A stretch of 64,000 nucleotides of DNA from Allomuricauda sp. (GTDB lineage Bacteria; Bacteroidota; Bacteroidia; Flavobacteriales; Flavobacteriaceae): contig NZ_JANQLX010000015.1 in assembly GCF_028280385.1 (NCBI RefSeq), positions 186,001-250,000 on the forward strand, in the 5' to 3' direction. Both the position numbers and the translations under genes were made by a program. Numbering within the stretch: the stretch's first letter is position 1; each line of letters opens with the position of its first letter. The notes below the pieces were generated by a model. It did not search any database and was not told the DNA's origin. It saw nothing but the letters and a program-made list of their open reading frames with translations. Of this stretch, positions 44,297 to 54,114 are shown piece after piece.

Positions 44297-46669
44297 TTAT
44301 TCTGTTCTTAAACTGTTTACCGGATTGGCGGTCGCGGATTTAATGGCTTGAAATCCAATAGTGATCAAGGTGACCAACAATGTTAACCCACCTGCCAAAA
44401 CAAAGGCGAAGGCAGGGATGTTAATGCTATAGGCAAAGTCCCCTAGCCAGTTGCTCATAAAGTAATAAGCCAGCGGTGAAGCAATCACAATGGCAATGGC
44501 AACCAACTTAAAGAAGTCTTTGGAAACCAGAAGGGTGATATGTTGAACACTGGCTCCCAAAACTTTTCGAATACCTATTTCCTTTGTTCTCTCCTTGGCG
44601 GTAAACGTGGCCAGACCAAAGAGTCCTAAACAGGACAAGAGCACGGAGATTATGGCAAAATATCGGGCCAAAGTTCCTGTAAGGGTTTCCGCCCTATAGT
44701 TGGCAGCGTACTCTTCATCCAGAAAATCGTAGTGGAGGGGATTGCCCGGCAATACTTCACCAAAGACCGCGGTTACAGAAGCCAAGGCCTCCTTGGTCTG
44801 GCTGCCATCCATTTTAATGAACATCTCTCCGGCATCATTGGGATCCAGGAGGAAAATGGTAGGCTGGATGGCCTCAAACAATGAGCGGTTGTGAAAGTCC
44901 TTGAGCACCCCAATGACTTGGCGTTGACTACCCCAGAGTTGGATGGTTTTACCCACGGGTTCCTCACCCAAGGACATGAGCTCTGCGGCCGCCTGGTTGA
45001 TTACCAAATTTAACGTGTCCTGTGTTCCCTCTGGGTAATACATACCCTGATGAACAGGAATTTCAAAGGCCTCCGGAAAATTATGGGCCGTCCAGAGCAA
45101 TGCAAATTCTATGTTTTCCTGCTCCTCGGTCTTGCCCGGCCAGCTTACCCCGCTACTGGATGCTGGTGTAGCAAGCGGTGAGGGCCCCGCCAAGGTAACA
45201 TCCTCAATGCCCTTGGACGCCAAAAGTTCGTTGCGAAGCGCCTCATATTTTTCTGTCAATACCTGATCTTGGTGTATGGAAATAATGTGGTTTTTAGCAA
45301 TGCCAAGATCTTTTTGGTTGACATATTCTATTTGTTTCTGAATGACCAAAGCGGAGATGATCAATAGCAATGCCAAGGAAAATTGAAGGACCACAAGTCC
45401 TTTTCTAAGCGCGGAAGTACCTTTTTGTTCTTTGCCCAATCCCTTTAGCGCAGTTACCGGTTTGAAGGAGGAGATTACAAAGGAGGGGTACGCCCCGGAC
45501 AGTAGGGTGGTCATCAGAAATACCCCAAACAAAGTGGTCCATACGAGGGGTTGGGAAATGTCCAATCCCAGGTTTTTGCCAGTAAGCGTGTTCACGTAGG
45601 GTAACAGTAGGAGGGTAAAAACCAAGGCCACAAGAAACGATGCTGAAGTAATAAGCCCGGTTTCAACAAAAAACTGTCCCACAAGCACTTTTTTTTGTGC
45701 TCCAATGGCCTTTCTAACCCCAATTTCGCTGGCCCGTTTTGTGGCGTATGCCGTGGATAGGTTGATAAAATTGATGCAGGAAATCACCACCAGAAAAATA
45801 GCGGCCAGGGTAAATATCCTGACATATTCTATGCGACCACCAGACACTTGAGCTTGCTCGTCAAATTGATTGTTGAGGTAGTTTTCCGAGAATTTCTGCA
45901 ACAAAATACCTTCTTTAAATTCCCCACTGATATTTTCCTGGAACAGGACTTCCATTTTGTTGGCAACCTGGGCAACATCCGAGCCTTCACGGAGCAAGAA
46001 GGCTCCCTGCATCCCATTATTGCCCCATTCCATAAGCCAGTCGTTTTGACTTAAATGGCGGTTAAATCCATAGTAAAAATCATTTTGGATGGAGGACTGT
46101 TCGGGGAAATCCTGATAAACTACAGCTATGGCATAGTCTCCATTATCGTAAATATGCACCGGTGTTCCCAGTGCTTTTGTGGACCAATCTTCTCCCCAAA
46201 ACCGTTTGGCCAAACTTTCGGAAATGGCCAAGGCCTCGGGTTTGTCATCCAAGTCATTGATGTTGCCCAAGAGAACAGGAATGGTAAAACTCTTAAAAAA
46301 AGCAGCATTGGTAAATGCTCCTGGTGCCCTAAAGTCAGTATCACCAATCCGTAAATTGTCCTCAAAGGTTGCCCCCAAGGTCACGTAATCCTCAACTTCG
46401 GGGAGCTGTTCCTTGGCGGCTCTTAAAAATGGATATGAGATTCCATTGTACACGTCCAATACGCCACCTTCCAAAGGAATTGTTCTTTTGGCCAAAAACA
46501 ATTGATCGTCCTTTTCATGGTATTTATTCATGCTGTACTCGTCAAAAACCCAGAGGAGCATCAACAAGGAAACAGCAATGGCCACGGATAGCCCCAAGGT
46601 ATTGATCAAAAAATACACTTTGTTCTTCTGAAGGGTTCGCCAAGCTGTTTTTAAATAGTTTTTAAACAT
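44297..46669 (-). CDS. double-MacB ABC permease P5
   Basis: A 790-residue permease of the VGGRI-like group (VSGGRIEYVRIF), but the first coupling motif is ASEIGVRKAIGAQ, with S in place of the usual K; the second is TKEIGIRKVLGAS. The second domain has VIGVLKDFHNRSL and an unusual VHQGMYYPEGTQD where siblings have GRDF. Tail VNSLRTE. Leader spacer to P4 is 18 bases. Confidence 0.9.
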   Translation of the reverse strand: MFKNYLKTAWRTLQKNKVYFLINTLGLSVAIAVSLLMLLWVFDEYSMNKYHEKDDQLFLAKRTIPLEGGVLDVYNGISYPFLRAAKEQLPEVEDYVTLGATFEDNLRIGDTDFRAPGAFTNAAFFKSFTIPVLLGNINDLDDKPEALAISESLAKRFWGEDWSTKALGTPVHIYDNGDYAIAVVYQDFPEQSSIQNDFYYGFNRHLSQNDWLMEWGNNGMQGAFLLREGSDVAQVANKMEVLFQENISGEFKEGILLQKFSENYLNNQFDEQAQVSGGRIEYVRIFTLAAIFLVVISCINFINLSTAYATKRASEIGVRKAIGAQKKVLVGQFFVETGLITSASFLVALVFTLLLLPYVNTLTGKNLGLDISQPLVWTTLFGVFLMTTLLSGAYPSFVISSFKPVTALKGLGKEQKGTSALRKGLVVLQFSLALLLIISALVIQKQIEYVNQKDLGIAKNHIISIHQDQVLTEKYEALRNELLASKGIEDVTLAGPSPLATPASSSGVSWPGKTEEQENIEFALLWTAHNFPEAFEIPVHQGMYYPEGTQDTLNLVINQAAAELMSLGEEPVGKTIQLWGSQRQVIGVLKDFHNRSLFEAIQPTIFLLDPNDAGEMFIKMDGSQTKEALASVTAVFGEVLPGNPLHYDFLDEEYAANYRAETLTGTLARYFAIISVLLSCLGLFGLATFTAKERTKEIGIRKVLGASVQHITLLVSKDFFKLVAIAIVIASPLAYYFMSNWLGDFAYSINIPAFAFVLAGGLTLLVTLITIGFQAIKSATANPVNSLRTE

Positions 46670-46687
46670 TGTTTCTGATGTTGTTGG

Positions 46688-49174
46688 TTATTCGGTTCGT
46701 AATGAGTCCGCTGGATTCACCAGTGCAGTTTTAAGGGATTGTGCAAGTATGGACAAGGCAGCCACTAGCAATACAATAAGCAGTGGAACCAAAAACATCC
46801 AAATTTGTAACTCTATTTTAAATGCGTAGCCTTGAAGCCATTTCTTTGTTAAGAAATAAATGGCTGGGAGCGCAATTAAACTTGAGATAAGCACCAAACC
46901 CAGTAGCTTTTTGGGGATTATGGCCAGAGCTTGCCCCACTGAAGCGCCCAATACTTTGCGAATGCTGATTTCCTTCATTCTCTGCATGGCCATATGCGAT
47001 CCCATCCCAAAGAGTCCAAGGGCAGCTATAAAAATTGCCAAAATTGAAAATAGCAAACATATAGTGCCGAACTTGATGTCAGCTTGATATTGTCTGTTGA
47101 AATATTCATCCACAAAAAAATGTTTGAAATAATCGTTTGGAAAGAACTCTTTATAAGTGGTCTCAATATCGGAAATGGTCTTTTTCATGTTGGCATTTCC
47201 AAGAATGTTAATGGTTAAATAGTCTGCGTTGTAATAATTGAAATACAAAAAGACCATGGGCTCGTAGTCGTTTTGGAGAGACTGCTGATGATAATCTTCC
47301 ACCACGCCTATTATTTCTGCTTTTCTAACGGTGCGAAGTTCAAATACCATTTGCTCGTTAATAGCATCTTCAGGATTAAGAAACCCCAAGTTCTTGGCGG
47401 CGGATCGGTTTATGATTACCCTACTGGTTCTAGAAAATCGTGTGTTTCCTTCTTCATTATAGAAACTTGCATCTTCCTCCATAAAATCGCGTCCAGCCAC
47501 TAGCTCTATATCATAAGCCTTGAAGAAATCATGATCAATGCTTACATATTTGGCTCCCGTTGAACTTTCCTTTTGTTCATGCGGCCGCCTAATAAGGTTG
47601 GCCCAAGAAACAGGTTTACCAGGAATCTCATTGGATAGTGCCACTCCAGCGATGCTTGGGTTTGCCATCAAATCCCTTTTAAAGGCAGTTATTTTGGCTA
47701 GCATGGTCGAATCGGAATAAATAGGAGGGGTAACCACAAGATTTTGATCTACCTTAAAACCAAGATCCCGGTTCTGCATATAGGAAAACTGTTTGTAGAC
47801 TATGAAGGTCCCAGCTATTAAAGCAATGGATATTGCAAATTGAGCTACAACCAGTACCTTACGCACACCATTGCCCTTGGTTCCAAAATGGAATTTTCCC
47901 TTGAGCACTTCAATGGGGACAAAATTAGAAAGTACAAAAGCGGGATAAAGGCCGGCCAAAATAGCACCTCCAAAAAATATTCCGAACATTTTGGCCCAAA
48001 CATCCCATTGTTTCCACATGGTAAAGTCCAACACCTCTATTCCCACCAAGGAGTTAAATGGGGTAATCAGCAAATTAATTAAGAGGAACGCCAACAGCAA
48101 GGCTAAAAAGTTAATGAGCAATGATTCCCACAAAAATTGTTGTACAAGGGTTCTTTTATTGGCTCCAACCACTTTTTTCAACCCAACCTCCTTGGCCCGC
48201 TCCATTGATTTGGCCGTAGAAAGATTAATAAAATTTATCAGAGCTATAGTTATTATGAAAAGTGCGACAATCAAAAGGAAGTTCAGTGTTTTTGCACTGT
48301 TGTTTGCTGAAATTTCTTTGGCAATATTGGATTTTAAGTGGATTTCCTTGACGGGCTGCAAGTCAAACTGAGCTTCAAAACCATGCTCACCCATAATATC
48401 TCTTAAATACTTATTCACAAAAGCTGGCAACTTGGCTTGAACCACTTCTTTTGGGGTGTTCTGTTCCAATTGCACATAATTGTAGAACTCGGGCCATACC
48501 CAACTATTGTCAAAATCACCTCCTGTTGGGAAAGTGGCATAAGAAACCACAATGCCTATTGGTAAATGCGTGTTTTTGGGTAAATCATCAAAAACACCGA
48601 CAACTTTCAATTCAAAACCTTGGTTTATTTTGATCATTTTACCCACAGGATGTTCATCTCCAAAGAATCTATGCGCAATTTCCTTGGTCAATATGGCAGT
48701 ATTAGGTTCCACAAGAGCTTTGTTTGGATTCCCATAGAGGAGAGGCAGTTGGAACATTTCAAGTATGGAGTGGTCGGCAAAAAATAAATAATCATCGTTG
48801 GCATCGGATTTGATTACATCCCCATTTTGATTTATATAAGAAAAAATGATAGTTCCAGAGGTAACGATGGATTTATCCACGATCCGGGCATAATTTTTTA
48901 CTTCTGGAAAGTCACGTTGTAATGCTGGTCCGAGTGCAGGATGATTGGTTGCAGAAGTTGAAAAGCCCTTGGCACCCAAATTGGAGGTGAGGGTAACTCT
49001 GTACAGGTCATCGACATGCGGGATATAAGAATCGTAGCTTCTTTCGAATCCAATATATTGGGATAATAGCATAAAGGCAGTAATACCAATAGACAATCCC
49101 AGAATATTGATTCCGGTGAATAGTTTGTTTTTCAAGAAAAAACGAACAGCAATCTTTAAATGATTCTTAAACAT
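46688..49174 (-). CDS. double-MacB ABC permease P4
   Basis: At 828 residues the longest permease; the extra length is in the periplasmic domains (for example the insertion LIRRPHEQKESSTGAKYVS). It shares LSTAKSMER with P9. Coupling motifs AKEVGLKKVVGAN and MKEISIRKVLGAS, the latter with S like P10. The second domain has ELVAGRDFMEED and IIGVVEDYHQQSL. Tail ADSLRTE. Codon use looks somewhat more AT-rich than in its neighbours (by eye only). Confidence 0.9.
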   Translation of the reverse strand: MFKNHLKIAVRFFLKNKLFTGINILGLSIGITAFMLLSQYIGFERSYDSYIPHVDDLYRVTLTSNLGAKGFSTSATNHPALGPALQRDFPEVKNYARIVDKSIVTSGTIIFSYINQNGDVIKSDANDDYLFFADHSILEMFQLPLLYGNPNKALVEPNTAILTKEIAHRFFGDEHPVGKMIKINQGFELKVVGVFDDLPKNTHLPIGIVVSYATFPTGGDFDNSWVWPEFYNYVQLEQNTPKEVVQAKLPAFVNKYLRDIMGEHGFEAQFDLQPVKEIHLKSNIAKEISANNSAKTLNFLLIVALFIITIALINFINLSTAKSMERAKEVGLKKVVGANKRTLVQQFLWESLLINFLALLLAFLLINLLITPFNSLVGIEVLDFTMWKQWDVWAKMFGIFFGGAILAGLYPAFVLSNFVPIEVLKGKFHFGTKGNGVRKVLVVAQFAISIALIAGTFIVYKQFSYMQNRDLGFKVDQNLVVTPPIYSDSTMLAKITAFKRDLMANPSIAGVALSNEIPGKPVSWANLIRRPHEQKESSTGAKYVSIDHDFFKAYDIELVAGRDFMEEDASFYNEEGNTRFSRTSRVIINRSAAKNLGFLNPEDAINEQMVFELRTVRKAEIIGVVEDYHQQSLQNDYEPMVFLYFNYYNADYLTINILGNANMKKTISDIETTYKEFFPNDYFKHFFVDEYFNRQYQADIKFGTICLLFSILAIFIAALGLFGMGSHMAMQRMKEISIRKVLGASVGQALAIIPKKLLGLVLISSLIALPAIYFLTKKWLQGYAFKIELQIWMFLVPLLIVLLVAALSILAQSLKTALVNPADSLRTE

Positions 49175-49194
49175 GGCGATGGTGTTTTATGGGT

Positions 49195-51639
49195 TCATTC
49201 GGTTCTTAGACTTTTAACAGGATTGGTATTTGCCGCCATGACCGTTCTAATGCTCATCACAAACAAGGCAATTAATAAAATAATGAGACCTCCAGAGGCG
49301 AAAGTCCACCAGCTCAGGACAGTCCTATGGGCAAAACCTTCCAACCAATTATGGAGACCGTACCACGCAATGGGGGCTCCTAACACAAATGCTATCCCAA
49401 CCAACGATATAAACTCCTTACAAAGCAAAAGATGGATTTGCGAAATGGACGCTCCCAATACTTTTCGGATGCCAATCTCCTTGGTTCTTCTTTCTGTGGT
49501 ATGTATGACCAACCCTAAAAGTCCAAGACAGCTAATAAGAATGGCCAGGGCGGTGGCCCATTTCAATAAATTTGAGGTTTTGCGTTCTTGTACGTAGAAC
49601 TGGGATATGGTATCATCCACAAAATTAATTTCAAATTCTTCTGCAGGATAGATGGAATTCCAGGCTTGTTCAACCTTTGTGATTGCATTTTCCAAATTGG
49701 CCATCCCGGCTTTGTTGAGGGAGAAATGAATGGTGTTAAATTGGGAATAGGACTCCCTATCGACATCACCAACCAGAGCCATTGGCCGGATATCAAAATG
49801 TAATGACCTTTGATAAAAATCTTCCATTACGCCCACGATTGTGCCGGTCTCATTTTCCCAAAAACCAATCTGTTTGCCCAGCGCGTCCTGTGGATTTTTA
49901 AACCCTAGAATTTTGGAATATGTCTCATTTACCACAAGCTCCCTGATGGTGTCGTTTATTCGGTCGCGACCGGCCAAGAGTTTTATATTATATAGTTGTA
50001 AATAATTTAAGTCACCAAAAAGCTGTTGCAAGTCTGTATTTATTTCCTGGCCCTCGTCAACATAGCGTGCCATTGTGGAGATGGTATTGGATGAGGCAGG
50101 GGGGTCTTTTGCCAAGCTGATGGTGGAAACTTCCGGAATACTTTCAAGGGCATGCACAAAATTGATACGTTTGCCAAGATTTTCATTCCAGGCCCGAACA
50201 TAGGCAGTGGCTTCGGTTGTAAACCCCATATCCTTGGACATCAAAAAATTTAACTGCTTTCCAACAAACAGGGTCGCAACAATAAAAACTTGTGCAATGG
50301 TAAACTGAAAAACGGTCAGATACTTGCGTAAAAATCCGCTGTTCCCAATTTTCAAATTTTTGCTCCTTAAGGCCTTTACCGGCCTAAAACGTGAAAGTAC
50401 CATGGCAGGATAAAGCCCGGATAGCAATGTCACCACAAGCAAAAGCGTTACCATAGCACCTACAACCAATGGGTTCAAATAGAGATGAAGTCCAACATCC
50501 GATGGGATGAAGTCCGCAAACGCCTGGAACAAATAGAAAGAAATGAGCAAAGAGAGGACGGTGGCACTTAATGTTAGAATAAAAGTTTCTCCCAAAAATT
50601 GCCTGACCAATTGCTTTCTTGAACTTCCGAGTGTTTTTCGAATTCCTATTTCCTTTGCCCTTTTGGTTACCTGCGCCGTATTAAGATTGATAAAATTGGC
50701 ACAGCCCAGTAAAAGCAAAAAGACGGCCACCAAGGCCAGACCAAAGAGAATCGTTTTGTTGGCTACTCCGCTACTGTTGTTAAACTTTCCATATACTGCG
50801 TTAAAATGAATATCGGACAAGGGCTGCAAATTAAAGGCTCTGGTCATCCCTAATGCGGTAAGGCCCTCATCCGCATTGTCTTTGGCAATCTTGTCCAGTT
50901 GGGTTCGGATGTTTTCAATGTTCCCATGCTTCATAACCTTTACAAAAACCTGGGTCGCCGAATTGGTATTCATCCAGGAGTCGGTAATTATTGAAGTCTT
51001 TTGCGGGGAATAGGCAGCGGTTTTAATGGAGAGGAATTCCTTAAAATTCAAATCACTTCGCTCCGCTAGGTCTTCCACCACCCCAGTGACTTTTACTAAA
51101 ATGGAATCATTATATATCAAGGTATTGCCCAGAACTTGTTTGGGAGTTTCCAAAGGAAAGTATTTGGCTGCCCTGGATTTGGTCAGTACCACTTCCTTAG
51201 GATTGGAAAGTACATTCTTAGGGTCTCCGGATAGCCAATTGTAGCTGAACATCCCAAAATAGGAGGCATCTGTGTAAACAACATCGCTGATATCTTTGAA
51301 TGCCATTTCACTTCCCGACGCATGTACTTTCGCGATGTGGGTATTGAAAAAAGTTCCAACAGATTCAATTCCGGTAACATCATTTTCCAGTGCTGCTGTC
51401 AAGGGAACTGCCACTCCTCGATTGTATAGCTCACCCTCCGGGGTAAACCAATCTGTGGTAACCCTATAAATTCGGCCCGCATCCGCGTGGAATTTGTCAA
51501 AAGTCAGATCATAATATATCAGAACACCAATGACGAAGGACGCACTCAAACCAATGGAAAGACCAACAATATTGATCAAGGAAAACGTTTTGTTTTTCCA
51601 AATGTTTCTCCAGGCTATTTTGATATTGTTCTTCAACAT
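49195..51639 (-). CDS. double-MacB ABC permease P3
   Basis: An 814-residue permease. Coupling motifs AKEIGIRKTLGSS and TKEIGIRKVLGAS. The first block follows the unusual NSSGVANKTILFGLALVAVF, and helix 2 reads GCANFINLNTAQ instead of the common NFMNLSTA. The second domain has KLLAGRDRINDT and IVGVMEDFYQRSL. Tail VKSLRTE. It ends 20 bases before P4. Confidence 0.9.
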   Translation of the reverse strand: MLKNNIKIAWRNIWKNKTFSLINIVGLSIGLSASFVIGVLIYYDLTFDKFHADAGRIYRVTTDWFTPEGELYNRGVAVPLTAALENDVTGIESVGTFFNTHIAKVHASGSEMAFKDISDVVYTDASYFGMFSYNWLSGDPKNVLSNPKEVVLTKSRAAKYFPLETPKQVLGNTLIYNDSILVKVTGVVEDLAERSDLNFKEFLSIKTAAYSPQKTSIITDSWMNTNSATQVFVKVMKHGNIENIRTQLDKIAKDNADEGLTALGMTRAFNLQPLSDIHFNAVYGKFNNSSGVANKTILFGLALVAVFLLLLGCANFINLNTAQVTKRAKEIGIRKTLGSSRKQLVRQFLGETFILTLSATVLSLLISFYLFQAFADFIPSDVGLHLYLNPLVVGAMVTLLLVVTLLSGLYPAMVLSRFRPVKALRSKNLKIGNSGFLRKYLTVFQFTIAQVFIVATLFVGKQLNFLMSKDMGFTTEATAYVRAWNENLGKRINFVHALESIPEVSTISLAKDPPASSNTISTMARYVDEGQEINTDLQQLFGDLNYLQLYNIKLLAGRDRINDTIRELVVNETYSKILGFKNPQDALGKQIGFWENETGTIVGVMEDFYQRSLHFDIRPMALVGDVDRESYSQFNTIHFSLNKAGMANLENAITKVEQAWNSIYPAEEFEINFVDDTISQFYVQERKTSNLLKWATALAILISCLGLLGLVIHTTERRTKEIGIRKVLGASISQIHLLLCKEFISLVGIAFVLGAPIAWYGLHNWLEGFAHRTVLSWWTFASGGLIILLIALFVMSIRTVMAANTNPVKSLRTE

Positions 51640-51655
51640 GGTTTTGCCTTGTTTT

Positions 51656-54091
51656 CTATTCCGTTCTTAAGCTATTTACAGGGTTCACAATTGCCGCTTT
51701 AATACTTTGGTAGCTTACCGTAAGCAATGATATGATTACGGCCAGCAGGGCTGCCAGCACCAGCACCCACCATTTGACCTCAATTCGGTACGAGAAATCC
51801 TCCAGCCACTTGTTCATGGCATACCACCCAATGGGCAAGGAGATCAAAATGGACATTGCCACAAGTTTTAGGAAATCGGCGGATAACCTATAGGTAATTT
51901 GACCCACACTGGCGCCAAGTACTTTTCTCACTCCAATTTCCTTGGTTCTCTTTTCCGCATTGAAGGCCGCAAGACCAAACAATCCCAAACAGGCAATAAG
52001 GATGGAAAGGGTTGTAAAAATGAGAAAGATTCGGCTCAAGCGCTGTTCTGCCTTATAGGTATTGTTAAACGAATCTTCCATAAAGTAGTAATCAAAAGGC
52101 TGTCCTGGGGCAAGGTTGCTCCAGATGTCCTGTACACCGGCCAAGGCCCCTTGAAAATCTGTTGTTTCCAATTTTATGGCCATGGAACCAATGTCGTCTC
52201 CCAAGAAAAGGCTAAGGGCTTCTATGTCCTCCCTAAAGGGGGAAAAATGAAAATCCTTGACCACTCCTATCACCGAATAGAATTTTGGGTTTTCCATTCC
52301 CCAGTCGCTTGTGAATCGCTTGCCCAGTACTTCCTCTGGGGAGTAGCCCATGGTGGCCAAGGCCGACTCATTGATGATGATACTGGTGGAATCATTTTTA
52401 AATCGCTGGTCAAAATCCCGACCGGCAATCAATTCAAATCCCATGGTGGATACATAATCCTTATCCACATACCAAGTTTGCATGCTCACGGCGCGTTCTT
52501 GATCGGTAACGCCATCTTCAGGGGCAAAAGTGCTATCGCTCCTAGGGGACGGGGTGGGGAAATAACTTGTTAGGGAGGCATCTTTTACATAACTCAGCTT
52601 TTTGACTTCTTCTTTAAAGGACTCAGCTTGATCCCCAACGGTATACACATCATTTACTATGAGAACCTGCTCCTTGGAAAAGCCAAGGTCTTTGTTTTGA
52701 ATGTACTGCAATTGTTGATAGACCACCAGGGTGCCAATAATTAGGAATACGGAAATGGCAAACTGGAAGATGACCAGTCCGTTACGCACCTTGCTGCCGC
52801 CCAAACTATTGCTGTTAGATCCTTTTAGGACTTTTACCGGCATAAACTTGGACATAAAAAATGCGGGATAGCTGCCAGAGAAAATCCCTAGTAAAATCCC
52901 TGCTGCCAATAAGCCCAGCCAAAAAAGAGGATTGTTATATGGGAATTCGATGGCTTTGTCCGCCAATTCATTGAAAAATGGAAGGGCGATGATGGCCACC
53001 AAAATGGCCAGGAGCAAGGCACCAAAGGAAACCAGCCCGGATTCCACCAAGAACTGCCGGATCAAGTCAGTTTTGTTGGACCCCAAAGTTTTTCGCACCC
53101 CTACTTCCTTGGCCCTCTTTAGCGATTGGGCCGTGGATAGATTCATAAAGTTCACGCAGGCAAGAACCAATAGGAATATCGCAATAAATGAAAGGATGTA
53201 AATGCTCTGGATATTATTGTTGGGACTTATTTCCGCGACACGATCGGAATTGAGGTGAATATCCGTCAATGGAATGGAATGATAAAACAGATGGTTGCCG
53301 GCAGCCAAGAATTGTTCTTCCGTGATTCCTGGCATAAACTGCTGCACCCCTGGAATAACATATTTACCCAAAAAGCCCCGAAGCGGAGCCTCCAAATCTG
53401 CTGCTCTTGCAGAAGGAATCAGTTTAAAAAAGGTTTGGTAATTGTTGCTTCCCCAATTTACTACTCGGGAATCTTCATAACCGGACATGGCCATAAACAC
53501 CGAATGTTCCCTTAGAAAGGAGTTTTTAGGCATGTCCTCAACAACACCGGTAACGGTGAAGGTTTGTGTGTTGTTCAGCTCCAAGGTTTTACCTACCGCT
53601 TCCTCAACACTAAAATGTTTTTCAGCGGCAGTCTTTGTCAGCAACAAGGTATTTGGTGAACGTAATGCAGTGGTTGGGTCGCCCGCCAAAAGTTTTAGCC
53701 CGAACATTTTTAGAAATGTGGAGTCCACAAAGGTGGATTGTTGTTCTTTGACATTGATTTCGGTTCCAGTGCGTTTGATGAGTACGCTACCCCGGGTCCT
53801 AAACCTTGTGGTAAGCTCCACTTCGGAGAAATCGTTGTCCAAAGCCTCCGCCAAGGGAGCGGGAGCCACGGCAAATTTTCGGTCCTCTCCTCCAAATTTG
53901 ATATCGGCATTGATACGATGGATGCGGTCCGCATCGGCGAACGTGGTATCATAGCTCAATTCATCCTGGATGTAGAGAGCAATCAGGAGGGCACCGGCAA
54001 TCCCGATGGCCAATCCAAACAGATTGAGAAAAGTAAAAAAGGGTTGTTTTTTTAGGCTTCTCCAGGCAATTTTAAAGTTGTTCTTAAACAT
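51656..54091 (-). CDS. double-MacB ABC permease P2
   Basis: An 811-residue permease. Coupling motifs AKEVGVRKTLGSN and TKEIGVRKVLGAS. The first domain ends with a longer loop (FLAAGNHLFYHSIPLTDIHLNS) before NNNIQSIYILSFIA. The second domain has ELIAGRDFDQRF and VIGVVKDFHFSPF. Tail VNSLRTE. The minus-strand leader AACGAACAGTC before the ATG matches those of P6 and P8. Confidence 0.9.
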   Translation of the reverse strand: MFKNNFKIAWRSLKKQPFFTFLNLFGLAIGIAGALLIALYIQDELSYDTTFADADRIHRINADIKFGGEDRKFAVAPAPLAEALDNDFSEVELTTRFRTRGSVLIKRTGTEINVKEQQSTFVDSTFLKMFGLKLLAGDPTTALRSPNTLLLTKTAAEKHFSVEEAVGKTLELNNTQTFTVTGVVEDMPKNSFLREHSVFMAMSGYEDSRVVNWGSNNYQTFFKLIPSARAADLEAPLRGFLGKYVIPGVQQFMPGITEEQFLAAGNHLFYHSIPLTDIHLNSDRVAEISPNNNIQSIYILSFIAIFLLVLACVNFMNLSTAQSLKRAKEVGVRKTLGSNKTDLIRQFLVESGLVSFGALLLAILVAIIALPFFNELADKAIEFPYNNPLFWLGLLAAGILLGIFSGSYPAFFMSKFMPVKVLKGSNSNSLGGSKVRNGLVIFQFAISVFLIIGTLVVYQQLQYIQNKDLGFSKEQVLIVNDVYTVGDQAESFKEEVKKLSYVKDASLTSYFPTPSPRSDSTFAPEDGVTDQERAVSMQTWYVDKDYVSTMGFELIAGRDFDQRFKNDSTSIIINESALATMGYSPEEVLGKRFTSDWGMENPKFYSVIGVVKDFHFSPFREDIEALSLFLGDDIGSMAIKLETTDFQGALAGVQDIWSNLAPGQPFDYYFMEDSFNNTYKAEQRLSRIFLIFTTLSILIACLGLFGLAAFNAEKRTKEIGVRKVLGASVGQITYRLSADFLKLVAMSILISLPIGWYAMNKWLEDFSYRIEVKWWVLVLAALLAVIISLLTVSYQSIKAAIVNPVNSLRTE

Positions 54092-54114
54092 GACTGTTCG
54101 TTTTTGATTTGATG

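Noticed and set aside
51899..52573. A 224-codon open frame on the plus strand inside permease P2
   Set aside because: It lies fully antisense to a well-supported permease, has no recognisable motif or leader, and similar long antisense frames occur in its sibling genes.
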